Shown here: in pieces, positions 41,910-51,871 of the stretch
Layout of the letters: every line of letters starts with the position of its first letter
Position numbering within the stretch: position 1 is the first letter of the stretch
Origin: Fistulifera solaris
Lineage: Eukaryota; Bacillariophyta; Bacillariophyceae; Naviculales; Stauroneidaceae
Assembly (NCBI GenBank): GCA_030295235.1
Contig: AP026162.1
Coordinates: forward strand, 2,294,001-2,358,000
Reading direction: 5' to 3'
DNA length: 64,000 nt
Program-made: the position numbers and the translations under genes
Notes under the pieces: generated by a model
Databases searched by the model: none
What the model saw: the letters and a program-made list of their open reading frames with translations, nothing else
What the model was told of the DNA's origin: nothing

Positions 41910-43817
41910 TCAGCTTTTTGACCAAAATTGTTCAACCCACTTAGATATATACTCCTTTTCAATTTCTCTAGCTTTCGATATTGACGGCGGGTCCAAAGGG
42001 GAAGAGAACATAAGATCCGTATGATGCCCTCCATAATCCATAATGAGAGCTACAAGGTCGCGGTCATTAATCTTCTGTAGCGAAAGGCCTGGAACTATTA
42101 CATCCAAAATGTGATCGGCGTCTGTTGTGGGATCCGCAACATAGACACCGGCGGCAGACCAAGGGTCCAACAATCCATTCGAGAAAATTATATTAGAATG
42201 CGACTGAATCCTAAGACCTCCGTAGATGATATCGTAGGTGGTTGACCACGAATCCGGCGGTTCTTCCGGAAACCCGAAGTATCCATGTGGATCACTGCAC
42301 ACGGTTTCCGCAAGATCATCCCCACGATTATTCAAAACGTCGGAGTACGACGTTGTACCACGAGGGTGTGAAGGAGGCCACTGGAAATCACGACCAAGTC
42401 CTCCAGCATCGGTGATGATTAGATTCATTTCTTCATTGCAGCAAAGAGCCTCCCAACTACCTTTGGACATTTGCTCATGGCAAGCCCTTTCTGCATCGCT
42501 TGCCAGATGACGTGACACGGCACTCAACGCCGTCATGGAGCGAAGCCCATAAACATTGTCCACTGCGTCATTGTGACCCATATTTGGAGCAGGTACCAGA
42601 TCATAGCACAAAAGGTCATTTGTAATGTTGTACCAGATGGCAACCGCGTCACGTACTTCTTCTAACAAGGAAGCCGCATCGTACATCTGTTCAGGAGTTT
42701 CCGGTGCACCGATTACAGAAATTTTATCCCAATCGATGCCAAGTACCAAACCGCTCTCTCCGTACGTAACATTGTATTTGACATCCGACACGTCGCCAGA
42801 AAAGGTCACTCCGAGATCTTTCGCCAATCGACTTTGGACCCAACACGCAGACTGGAGTGGCCACGCAGGAAGCTTTGCATTCTCATTGTGCGTGAGTGCA
42901 AAGGGAATATAGCTACTTGGATAGGGGAAGCTACCCTCAGCCAAATCGAACCACGGCGTTTGAACCCAAGATATCAAATCGGAGGCATCCTTTTCTTGCA
43001 AAGGAGAGCAAAGGTGAAATACCTCGGTGAGCATACTCCGGCCCGTAGCCCCTTCTGACGCCAAATATTGAATGAGAGGGAAAGACGCTAAGAGATTCGT
43101 GGAGCAGTAATTTTCTTCTTCGCTGTCGTCTGTTGGGGGATATGGCTTGTCCATCGCCTTCTTGATGACTTGAAACGCCGCATCGATTTTGTTTGGAAAA
43201 TTAAGAGGAAAGCCCCAGATCGGAGCTGATGCAGCAATCCCACCAGTTATAATATTCGGATATTTCATTCTCATCCAAGCGGTTAACATTCCACCGTAGC
43301 TACCTCCAAACGCTATAACAGGGCGTGCTACAACAGTATCTGTTCCTAGGCGAAACAGATGCCGCTCGATAAAGTTTGCGTAGTCCGCCAGGGCTTGTAC
43401 CGACGAAGAATATGCCATGCAATCAGTAATATTGGGCGACGGGATACTTTCTCCCTCATATCTGTGCTCCATGAATACAATCAGGGCATTGAAATCTTCC
43501 GCAAGTTCCCACATGAGTCCTGTGTTATTGATGTATTGCTCCACTGGCGACTCATTGCCGGTGTAAAACAAGATTGTAGCATTTGTAGCGTTCACCACAT
43601 AGTCGTCAATTATGCAATATTTTTGTCGATAAGTAGGAGACTTATTACGTGGTAAAGAAAAATGGTTGAGAGGCTGCTCAAAGAAAAAGCACGAGTAATT
43701 GAGCGGAGCAGAAGCTTGGGAAATGGGGCGGATTCTCTCGAAGGGCTTTCGTCGTTTCGTCGCGTCCCCTTTGCAGCACACGCCGAATATGGTCACAAGT
43801 TTGAACAAGCGCATCAT
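41910..43817 (-). CDS. Serine peptidase family S28 (prolyl carboxypeptidase-like)
   Basis: Cleaves after proline in peptides, in lysosome-like compartments or outside the cell. The start at 43817 gives a signal peptide (MMRLFKLVTIFGVCCKGDA) and 635 residues. The frame is open to an ATG at 43955, which would add 46 residues. The family features are present: FFEQPLNHFS near the N-terminus, ILFYTGNESPVEQY, FMEHRYEGES, the nucleophile in FGGSYGGMLTAW, the catalytic Asp in FSNGLLDPWSAAG and the catalytic His in DYGGHHTDLMFSSPLDPPSI. It has several N-glycosylation sequons (NATNATI, NITDC). Single exon. Somewhat longer than the usual 480-500 residues. Confidence 0.93.
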   Translation of the reverse strand: MMRLFKLVTIFGVCCKGDATKRRKPFERIRPISQASAPLNYSCFFFEQPLNHFSLPRNKSPTYRQKYCIIDDYVVNATNATILFYTGNESPVEQYINNTGLMWELAEDFNALIVFMEHRYEGESIPSPNITDCMAYSSSVQALADYANFIERHLFRLGTDTVVARPVIAFGGSYGGMLTAWMRMKYPNIITGGIAASAPIWGFPLNFPNKIDAAFQVIKKAMDKPYPPTDDSEEENYCSTNLLASFPLIQYLASEGATGRSMLTEVFHLCSPLQEKDASDLISWVQTPWFDLAEGSFPYPSSYIPFALTHNENAKLPAWPLQSACWVQSRLAKDLGVTFSGDVSDVKYNVTYGESGLVLGIDWDKISVIGAPETPEQMYDAASLLEEVRDAVAIWYNITNDLLCYDLVPAPNMGHNDAVDNVYGLRSMTALSAVSRHLASDAERACHEQMSKGSWEALCCNEEMNLIITDAGGLGRDFQWPPSHPRGTTSYSDVLNNRGDDLAETVCSDPHGYFGFPEEPPDSWSTTYDIIYGGLRIQSHSNIIFSNGLLDPWSAAGVYVADPTTDADHILDVIVPGLSLQKINDRDLVALIMDYGGHHTDLMFSSPLDPPSISKAREIEKEYISKWVEQFWSKS

Positions 43818-44228
43818 GGGAAAAGAGAATGATGATATGGATTTTAAAAAATCCATTGAACAGCATTCTTTCACAGCAATGAGGAGAGGCGAGAAGTGAG
43901 AGAAGGACGAACGCATTTTGATCCAAATCCGAAGTTGAGTACCGCTTCCATTCATGTTTGGGCGCGCCCGTTAAATGAAAAGCGTCAACAAAGCAATTAC
44001 TATACATACAGCTCTGTCTTACCAGAATTATTGTCTAAGTAGAATCAAGCTCCCACTTTGCCTACTATGACAGACCCACGCCAGTCGCGCCATCACAATT
44101 CGCATCCATTTTTTGCGATAGATTTCATTTTTGTTTTCACCTGGCGCACCTCTTTTCTGGATCAATGTGGTAACAGTCTCCTTGTCGTGAACGAGTACTC
44201 CTGGAATAAACAATATACTTACGCAACA

Positions 44229-45782
44229 ATGGTTCGAGATATCCATCATGAAAGCACATTGGCGGAAAGGTCGTACTTTGATCCAGAAGGCGACAATGAG
44301 ATTGGTGCGTCTGGATCGGCCGATGAATCACATACTCCTCTCAGTTGGCGCGGCGATCCGAATGAAACACTCGCTGACTGGGCCATTGTCATTGTTACCA
44401 ATGAATTGGAGACTGTGACTTACAACGTCCACAAAAACGTTGTCTGTTTCGGGTCAAGATACTCGCGATACTTTGCCAAGGTCATGACAAATGGAGGTTC
44501 CTCTAGCAATGTAAAGAAATCAAACCGAAAGGGTGGTGTTACACCCTTCACCAAAGTTGAAATGGATCAGAAAGATGCGGACAACTTTCCAATCGTTCTC
44601 GATTATATGTATGCTTCGTGCAGCTACATGGCTTCGTCGGGAACAATTGCGACGGCGACATCCAACCTTACGGCTCCGACTTTAACATCCGTGGGGACAG
44701 ATGAAGAATGCTCCAATCCTTCATCCATCGATGGCATTCGAACAGAAAATGCTGTATCATTGAGATATCTCGCGAAATTATTTGAAATCGAACCCATGAT
44801 ACTGGCAGTGAACAAGTTCATTCAGAAAGATTTGGACTTCACGACGGGCCCAACATACTTGTGTGCTGCGGCCGAGTACAAAGACAGCCGACTCATGGAG
44901 TCGGCACAACGACTCTGTGCTGAGAATATTGAGGAAATCAACTCCAAAGCACTGATGAAACTTCCACTCAACCTGTTTCGAACGGTTATCAAGTCGCTGG
45001 AATCGTTCGAGGATGACAACAAACACTTGAGCTGCTTTTTGAGTGAGCTAGTCTGTCGTTATCTTGAAAAGCACCGAGACAATTTGACTGCTGGCCTCTT
45101 ATTAGAGTTCACGGATCCAATATTGATGCCCTACATAGCCTCGGAAGCAGCGATAGGCTTTACGGCTCTCATTAAAGAACTTCACTGCGACGACGCCAAG
45201 TCACATTGGGATGATCTTGTTGCACTGGGTCGAAGATGCGCGCAAGCTGTTGTCAGAGAATATGGATGGAATGACTTTTGTGTCGATGCTGCGATCAAGG
45301 AGTATCTCATGAACATGAAAAATGCACCGAACGAATCCGGCCCAAAGACGCAAATTGACAGTCTTCTCTTCGCAACAAGTTTCGCAGCAGCACTGGACCA
45401 AGCGCAGGAAGATTTTGAAGAACTTCACATGGAGCAAGAGAAACTACAAGGAATGGTTAGTGTCTTGCACGAAACGGTGGTTTTGTTGGAGAAAGCGAGT
45501 GAAAAGAAAGATCAGTATCTGGAGAAACAAAATCGCGCACTGGAAGCGGCGAGGAATGAGATACAGCGGTTACAGGATCAGATCTTAGATGAAAAGAGTC
45601 AGCAAGTACATCGACATTTGATGCCACAATACTCAGAAGACTCGGCATTTTCGCCCTCCATTAAGAAGCTTGTGTCACCGAGTCGACTGGTGGAATTAGA
45701 TATTCATGCCAAAAAGAAAACGAAAAGGATTAAAGAGCTCCGGACCAAGAACGAAATGCGTTCGCATAGTCTACTACCTTAG
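44229..45782 (+). CDS. BTB/POZ-domain protein with C-terminal coiled-coil
   Basis: The ATG at 44229 (ACAATGG) is preferred over the longer open frame, which begins upstream without an ATG-led exon. It gives 517 residues. Residues of about 50-120 form a BTB domain (WAIVIVTNELETVTYNVHKN, VVCFGSRYSRYFAKVM, ADNFPIVLDYMYASCSYM), with an insert rich in Ser/Thr before the last helices (VSLRYLAKLFEIEPMILAVN). BACK-like helices follow. From about residue 395 a coiled-coil appears (EDFEELHMEQEKLQGMVSVL). The C-terminus is basic. BTB proteins often serve as cullin-3 adaptors or chromatin factors, and which applies here is unknown. Confidence 0.8.
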   Translation: MVRDIHHESTLAERSYFDPEGDNEIGASGSADESHTPLSWRGDPNETLADWAIVIVTNELETVTYNVHKNVVCFGSRYSRYFAKVMTNGGSSSNVKKSNRKGGVTPFTKVEMDQKDADNFPIVLDYMYASCSYMASSGTIATATSNLTAPTLTSVGTDEECSNPSSIDGIRTENAVSLRYLAKLFEIEPMILAVNKFIQKDLDFTTGPTYLCAAAEYKDSRLMESAQRLCAENIEEINSKALMKLPLNLFRTVIKSLESFEDDNKHLSCFLSELVCRYLEKHRDNLTAGLLLEFTDPILMPYIASEAAIGFTALIKELHCDDAKSHWDDLVALGRRCAQAVVREYGWNDFCVDAAIKEYLMNMKNAPNESGPKTQIDSLLFATSFAAALDQAQEDFEELHMEQEKLQGMVSVLHETVVLLEKASEKKDQYLEKQNRALEAARNEIQRLQDQILDEKSQQVHRHLMPQYSEDSAFSPSIKKLVSPSRLVELDIHAKKKTKRIKELRTKNEMRSHSLLP

Positions 45783-45921
45783 ATAAATGTGAAAATGAAA
45801 TTGTTGATAATACATAGTGTACAACCTAGTATTCTAGCGCTGTTAAGCTCTTTTGCTCATTCTCCGAATTTGACTTCGTTGTAAAGCTAGAAAATTTTCG
45901 TACCAATTCGAACAATGTTAA

Positions 45922-46449
45922 TCACTCAGATGGTATCCGTTGCATGAGCAAGTTGGCAAATTCATCATCCGAAGCAGTCTCGATCAAAACCGGCTGCACC
46001 TGGAGAACGGGCATCAAACGGAGCGCCAATAAATGCTTGCACAAACAGGAGCTTTCGTTGGTTAGATGACGGTTGCGCTCCATAAAGGAGCGACACGAGC
46101 AGAAATAGATCGGTACATCGTCGGAAGCTTGCGGAATCATACACAGATACGTGTCTTCGCTGTTGGTTCCTTTGCCGCGGGAGGCAAATGCAGAAGATCC
46201 CTTGACGCAATAGATGGAACGCTGACTCGTCATCGAAACAACTTTCGAAATACTTCCGGGTGCGTCTAAAATAGCCAAAGCTCCTTCCGTGGTCTTCCCG
46301 TACAGAAAATCAACCGCACGTATAATATCGTCTTCATGTTGCTGCATTGCGGTCTTGCCAGAGGACCCTGTCATGTCATTTTGAAGAGACGATTCAGCAG
46401 ACAGAAGATACTCATTGAGAAGGACCTCTACGTCTAATTGACTTGACAT
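45922..46449 (-). CDS. ZSWIM7: SWIM zinc-finger protein ZSWIM7/SWS1
   Basis: A 175-residue protein. The SWIM finger is clear: YFCSCRSFMERNRHL, then SSCLCKHLLALRLM, giving C-x-C ... C-x-H. This is followed by the family-type helix ending EFANLLMQRI. In other eukaryotes SWS1/ZSWIM7 pairs with a RAD51 paralogue (SWSAP1 or the Shu complex) and promotes RAD51 filaments in homologous recombination. Length matches the family (about 140-180). Single exon, divergent from the LRR gene. Confidence 0.85.
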   Translation of the reverse strand: MSSQLDVEVLLNEYLLSAESSLQNDMTGSSGKTAMQQHEDDIIRAVDFLYGKTTEGALAILDAPGSISKVVSMTSQRSIYCVKGSSAFASRGKGTNSEDTYLCMIPQASDDVPIYFCSCRSFMERNRHLTNESSCLCKHLLALRLMPVLQVQPVLIETASDDEFANLLMQRIPSE

Positions 46450-46940
46450 GGTAGAGAAGAAGCAAAAGGAACGAGAACGCTGGCGGTATCCTTGGCATAA
46501 TAAGTGTATACATCATGGTCAAAATTTTGTGCGTTTTTGCAAATGCCGTGATCCGCAATCTTACCGCAATCACGTATCAAACGTCATCAGGGTGCGGCGT
46601 TATGGAGCGGATAAATTTTCCGTGATCTTGGTACAAAGTGTACGGACTGTAGTCGATGACAGTACAGAACGCCACGTACTACAGGGGGAGTTCTGATTCC
46701 CGGTTCGGATTTGCCTACGTTGCACTTTATATTAGTGAGTCAGTTGGCATTTTCGTCCTTTTGCACGTTTCACGTTTTATCGTCCACGCTGCTCCATTTT
46801 GTCGGTGAACATCTCATCGGAAGTTTTATTGATTCTCATTAATGTTGGATATTCATCCGTCAAAACTCGTCAAATCGCCCCTCTAAATCGCTTCAAATCA
46901 ACTCTTATTATTTCTTGGGAAGGGCATTTAACTACAAATA
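46450..46940. other. Divergent promoter region
   Basis: Between ZSWIM7 (-) and the LRR protein (+). No gene supported. An 82-codon open frame at 46448-46696 (+) starts inside the ZSWIM7 start codon and shows nothing recognisable. Confidence 0.4.
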
Positions 46941-48211
46941 ATGATGAATTATTGCTTCTGGTACGGAGAGTCAAAACCCTCCGATCTCGAATGGCTCGGA
47001 ACGGCCATTCGATTGCTGAAAGAGAACGAATGGGACGGTCAGACAACCTTGTATTTTGATGGCCGCAGTTGGGGGGAGAGACTTCGTGAGGAAGCGGCCA
47101 TCAGTCTGTTACAGGCCTTGCAAACCAATTCGTCGGTGAAATCCCTTTATTTGAGACAGGCGGATTTGGATGTCAAAGCAGAAACGGCTTTGCATCAAGT
47201 CTTTGAAAACAACAAACATTTAGAGCGCATTGTTCTTCGCAACATTGAGACCACAGCAGGTATTTTGCCAATACCGGAAGGTCTGTTTCAGAATCCGTCT
47301 CTTAAGGAATTGGAGGTAACCAAAGGCTTTCTGGGCAGTGCGTCTCTTGCGGCATTATCGGCGTCATTACTCAGCAATTCTATGAATCACTTATCACTCG
47401 ACAATGTCGTTCTGGATGGATGTCTCAATGCATTTGCCAACGGAATAGAGAAGAGTGAGTCGCTTCGCCATTTCTCATTGAAGAATATGCGATTATCACA
47501 AACGGAAACAGGTCTTTTGCTAGAAGCAATTGGGAAAAACCAGTCCATTCGATCGCTTTCGTTGGAGAATCTCAATCTTGGGACACCGCAAATTGACTTG
47601 ATCGTCACGATGTTTACGACGAATTGTCATCTTGAAAAGTATCGCTTCGAAGGAATATCATCGACGGAGATGCAGCCGCAAGTTTGTTTCGGGATGTTTC
47701 TACATTCAATCCATCGCTTCGCTCTTTGCTGCTCTCTGGGAATCCTCTTGGCGACGAAGGTGCTCGAGCAATCACCACATTTCTAAAGTGCAATACATCT
47801 CTTGAAACTCTTTGCTTGGTCGATTGTAGACTTGGCAAGGTTGGATGTCGGACAATTGCCGAAGGATTGAAAGCCATGCAAGGGATTCGTCAGCTGTACC
47901 TCGACTCGAACGAAATAAAATCTTCCGCTTCACCCATACTCGACAATTTACAAAATGGCAATTACTCATTGACTGAAATAAGCCAGCGCTCGTTGACGTC
48001 TACGAACACTCGACAAAAGGATGATGATTCAAAGCAAACCGCTATATGGCTACAAATCGAAATGTATTTGCGCTGGAACAAGTTAGGACGAAAGGTGCTT
48101 CGCGGGCAACGCCTAGACTTGCTTCTTTCCTACGTCCTGAATCGAGTCAACTCGGATCCAGACCTCATCTTCTCGTTCCTCAAGGAATCGTCAGCAATCA
48201 TTTCTCGCTGA
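46941..48211 (+). CDS. Leucine-rich repeat protein, ribonuclease-inhibitor type (one-base break)
   Basis: About 422 residues if read through the break. The N-terminus (WYGESKPSDLEWLGTAIRLL) leads into LRRs of the RI type: LLQALQTNSSVKSLYLRQAD, LFQNPSLKELEVTKGFLG, GIEKSESLRHFSLKNMRLS and AIGKNQSIRSLSLENLNLG. At 47651-47656 (AGGAAT) the sense passes to another frame. It continues RNIIDGDAAASLFRDVSTFN, PSLRSLLLSGNPLGDEGARA and TSLETLCLVDCRLGKVGCRT, with LRR phasing preserved. One missing base explains this. The C-terminal 90 residues are non-LRR (WLQIEMYLRWNKLGRKVLRG). Probably a protein-interaction scaffold. Confidence 0.75.
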
Positions 48212-48406
48212 AAATTTCCTGTCTAACTAAAAAAAATTCATAACATTCATAACAATTATTTTGACACGGACCATCGTTTACTATAATCATACTTATTGAT
48301 GAAGAGCTGAAAATGACATTTCAAATGATAAGGAGACAGCAGGTTGTGTCGGTTTAAGATCTAAGAAATACTACGTAAAAAATGAAGTGGGGTTCACGCT
48401 AACCAA

Positions 48407-49179
48407 TCAATCCGAAAATGGGATTCCAGCAGCGGCAAGACGTTGTTCATACGTCTTTTGTTCTTGTGGTGCACTTTCTGTAGTACCACTCTCTTCACTT
48501 GGCTCCTCTTCCAGTGCTTGCACCGCGGTCACTTCGGGAATATAATGCATCAACATATTCTCGACTCCTTGTTTGAGAGTGACGGAGGAACTCGGACAAC
48601 CGACGCAGGATCCTGCCAATTGCACCGTTACCATGCCAGTATCTTCTTCAAACGACACGTATCGAATATCTCCGCCATCTTCTTGTACCGCTGGTCGAAT
48701 ACGAGCTTCAATGAGCTCCTTGATCATCGCAACAACTTCACTATCATCCTCTAAAATGGTGGTGTCGGAGATCTCCGGCTTTTTCTAATAAGGCCGGTTT
48801 CCCCCGAATCGGCCCAGTTCATAATAACCGAAAATAATTGCGGACGTAATAGTTTCCATTTGTGTTCGGCAAATTTCGTGACGGTGACAAAATCCGCTCC
48901 CAGATACACGGCTTTGACGCCTTCGACGTCCAACAACTGCTTCGCCAAGGGGCTCCGCAATATATCATCCTTCGGATCCGATTTCGTCACAAAGTAGCCA
49001 TTGCTGTCATCTCCTTGTATAATGGCTAAACCGTTGGGAACAAATTTGAGAGACTCTGGATTGGGAGTATCGGCGGTTTGAATGAAGAGAGAGCGAAGCT
49101 GATTCAAGGAAGGAAGCATTGATTTTGAATTCCGCCCGAGGAGTCCTTGGGCCATGAACTTTGAAGCCGTAGATATCAT
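48407..49179 (-). CDS. NFU1: Mitochondrial NFU1-type Fe-S cluster protein (one-base break)
   Basis: NFU1 delivers 4Fe-4S clusters to mitochondrial enzymes such as lipoate synthase. The first frame (from 49179) has a mitochondrial-type presequence and the Nfu N-terminal domain ([58 protein letters not shown]). The second carries [30 protein letters not shown] and [19 protein letters not shown] with the CxxC cluster ligands. The frames meet at the T5 run 48780-48784. One more base gives a continuous linker into [14 protein letters not shown], as expected for the family. The fused product is about 257 residues. Confidence 0.9.
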
Positions 49180-50145
49180 GTTACTAAAATTGGTAAAAGA
49201 TCAACGAAAGTGAAACCAAATTATGTGCAGCGTCAATCGTGTGCTCTGCCCCTTTTTTGCTTTTTTGCAATGGCAACGAAAAGAGCGAGAACGAAAATCG
49301 CGGCGGAGCGATGATTATTATTTTGACCGGATTGCCTCTCGCGTGTGTCATTCATCCGCAAGTATGTCGTATAGGTTTCGAAATCTTTTAAGAATGATCT
49401 ACTATAAGTTGGGAAGCATGTCGCACGCAGTCGCACACCATGTCGAGGGCCAAAAATGCATAAAGTTTTTTATAGTGTTCGGTCTCATGCTTTCAACCAG
49501 GTCCGAGATGAGAGTCGAGAATTGCACTTTCCAACTCATGAGACTCTCGAGAATCTCGAGAATTGGAGATTTTTGTCGGAAACGATTTACTATAGGATAT
49601 TAAGTACTAAGTTTCAGTCACGGTTAGTTGTGGAACACGAGACTGACTCCTTCTAAGGAAATACACGTGAGAAATGGTCGATCGACGGCCAGAATCCTTG
49701 TATCTTATACGGGTGACGGCCAGACACTCTCATCTCATGAATTTTTTCGAAAATCATGAGAATTGAGAGTGAAAATTCAAAATTCGATTCTCGAGACTCT
49801 CGAGAACTGCCCTCTCGAGACCGACCACTAGTTTTTTAGTTGAATTGTCAAATCCAAGTCTGATAGAAATAGTAGTCATTGTACTTTGTAGCTCACATAA
49901 AACATAAACAATAAATACTTATGAAGTCACTCTACAGCAAGGATTAAAAGTGACCTGTGACTGACCCAAGATGTGCACCTCTTTCAGCTCCCTCTTCGCG
50001 CTTGAAAGCGGAGCAAGACAACATGTCTTGCAACAATAATCTCTCCGCTGCTGCAATCTTTGCGGACGAAAAGCATCTAAATATCATCCCATTGACGTGC
50101 ATTTCAGTGAAGAAGCGGCTCTACATGCTGGAAAGTTAGAAAACC
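49180..50145. other. Gene-free region with CTCGAGA palindromes
   Basis: No coding sequence supported. From about 49500 to 49825 it contains many CTCGAGA/TCTCGAG elements (GACTCTCGAGAATCTCGAGA at 49542-49561, and clusters at 49789-49805 and 49813-49819) and a hairpin CTCATGA/TCATGAG at 49734-49760. Possibly a degenerate inverted-repeat element. The last 300 bp should carry the ankyrin-gene promoter. Confidence 0.45.
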
Positions 50146-51309
50146 ATGCCGCCTTCTATCGACCATCATCCTTCTTCCTTCTTTGCAATTCCCGAATCAT
50201 CGACGGACGGGTCTTCCGCGTATTCTCGCGAAACGAAAAGCATTCCTCGTCATAGCTTCCTCAAAATGGCAAAACAGCGACGCTTCGCGACAATGTTGGA
50301 AATATTCGAACGATCGGAAGAGTACGACTTGGATGCTTGGTTATTTCCGAGCGCCGCAACCACTTCTTCCGCTGGATCATTGTCTCCCGTTTCCGGTATC
50401 TCTTCACCGCTCGCACTCTTGCCAAAATCTCCGAATTATTCGAGAAGTACATTTCGAACTCATCGAAAACGATCGCCGCAACAAGACGATGACTACAAGC
50501 TTGATTTATTTCGCGGCGAAACACCACTCCACATCTTGTTGCGGTACAATCCACCGGAAGAACTCGTGCACCGTGTCATTGAGTATTTGTCGCAATCCGA
50601 ACAATCCTGTGGAGTTCCGGAAGATTCCATCGATATGCTGGGTCGGACGCCCCTCCATGTCGCGTGTGCGAACGGTGCGGCCGTCGCCGTGGTCGAACGG
50701 TTGCTGAATGGAGAATCGTCCGTCATGCCGGCCTTTGCCAAAGATGCGACCGGACGGCACGCTTTGCACGGGGCGTGCGCGAATCCGCAGGGATCGTGGC
50801 GGCGTCAAGTCCGTCGGACGAATCATCATCCCTTCGTAGAAAGCATGGCCCTGGTCGATAACATGGTGAATGTCGTCAAAGCACTGCTGAAAGCCTATCC
50901 CGAGTCGGTATTTATTGCGGATCACGAGGGGAATCGACCCAAGGATCTCGCACGGATGCAAAACGCGGATGAACGGATTTTGTTACTGCTGTCGCGCGAA
51001 GAACATTGCTGTGAATTGGACAATCAATATCAAAAAAATTTCTCGAGCGTCGCCGATACAACAGTGGCCGAAACCCGTACCATTACCCTTCCCCGATCGC
51101 GAGACGATGTCTCCTCCATTGGTTCTGCGGGCTTGTCGTGTTATGAGGAAAAACCTGCACAAGGAGTCTGGACGAAAGAATTACTGAAATTGTCCCCCTT
51201 TCACGCCATGACCAGTAGTGATGAAGTGATTCGTTTTGTTGAAAGAAACTTGTGCCGGCCTCCGATAGAGAATCGCGAAGAATTTGGGGTGCTCGACAAC
51301 AACGAGTGA
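50146..51309 (+). CDS. Ankyrin-repeat protein
   Basis: A 387-residue single-exon protein. The first 115 residues are Ser-rich and disordered, including a basic patch (RTHRKRSPQQDDD). Ankyrin repeats follow: RGETPLHILLRYNPPEELVH, LGRTPLHVACANGAAVAVVE, TGRHALHGACANPQG, and a last unit VVKALLKAYPESVFIADHEG with NRPKDLA. The C-terminal 100 residues are unassigned (WTKELLKLSPFHAMTSSDEV). This arrangement is common among diatom ankyrin proteins of unknown role. Protein binding is the only safe inference. Confidence 0.82.
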   Translation: MPPSIDHHPSSFFAIPESSTDGSSAYSRETKSIPRHSFLKMAKQRRFATMLEIFERSEEYDLDAWLFPSAATTSSAGSLSPVSGISSPLALLPKSPNYSRSTFRTHRKRSPQQDDDYKLDLFRGETPLHILLRYNPPEELVHRVIEYLSQSEQSCGVPEDSIDMLGRTPLHVACANGAAVAVVERLLNGESSVMPAFAKDATGRHALHGACANPQGSWRRQVRRTNHHPFVESMALVDNMVNVVKALLKAYPESVFIADHEGNRPKDLARMQNADERILLLLSREEHCCELDNQYQKNFSSVADTTVAETRTITLPRSRDDVSSIGSAGLSCYEEKPAQGVWTKELLKLSPFHAMTSSDEVIRFVERNLCRPPIENREEFGVLDNNE

Positions 51310-51871
51310 GATCATCGGAACGAAGTAGGTATTCGGCAGCCATCCTCATTACATAGATATTAAACTAGAGCATTTTTCGCATCCTTTAAAATGCCAGCTT
51401 CCGATCTTGCCTGCTACAAAGAAATGAGCATTTGAGGGATCTATGATTTAGAAATGATTGCATCAGTGGATTGTCATCGCGTGGAACTCTAGGTTTTAAA
51501 AGTCTAAAGGTTCATTTGTTTTCATTTCCAGACTTGGCCATCCGCGATTGAATAACAATCGGGACTGCAATGTTTTCGCGGTTCTTTTAGCCGTTAAATC
51601 ATCCGGTTGCCGACCGTTACAGAAAGGGTTCGAATGGCGCATTGCACGCAGCGCAATCCCACAACACGCCGGCCGCTCATTGGCACGATTCCGAGCGATC
51701 GGCCCGTTGTACTTTCCTAGCGACAGTCAATGTTCTTCTTTTTCTTTGTGACAAACACAAAATCTCCCCCCTTTTCGCGGCACCTTTGACATTCCCAAAA
51801 TTCTCTCATTAATAGCACGATTGCCACAAAAACGAACGATTGACTTGTGAGATAAGATACTTTATAAAAAG
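51310..51871. other. Intergenic region
   Basis: Between two + strand genes. A GGTTCGAAT at 51627-51635 looks like a tRNA T-loop, but no cloverleaf can be built around it. No gene supported. Confidence 0.4.

Noticed and set aside
51580-51650. GGTTCGAAT resembling a tRNA T-loop
   Set aside because: No matching acceptor or anticodon stems around it.
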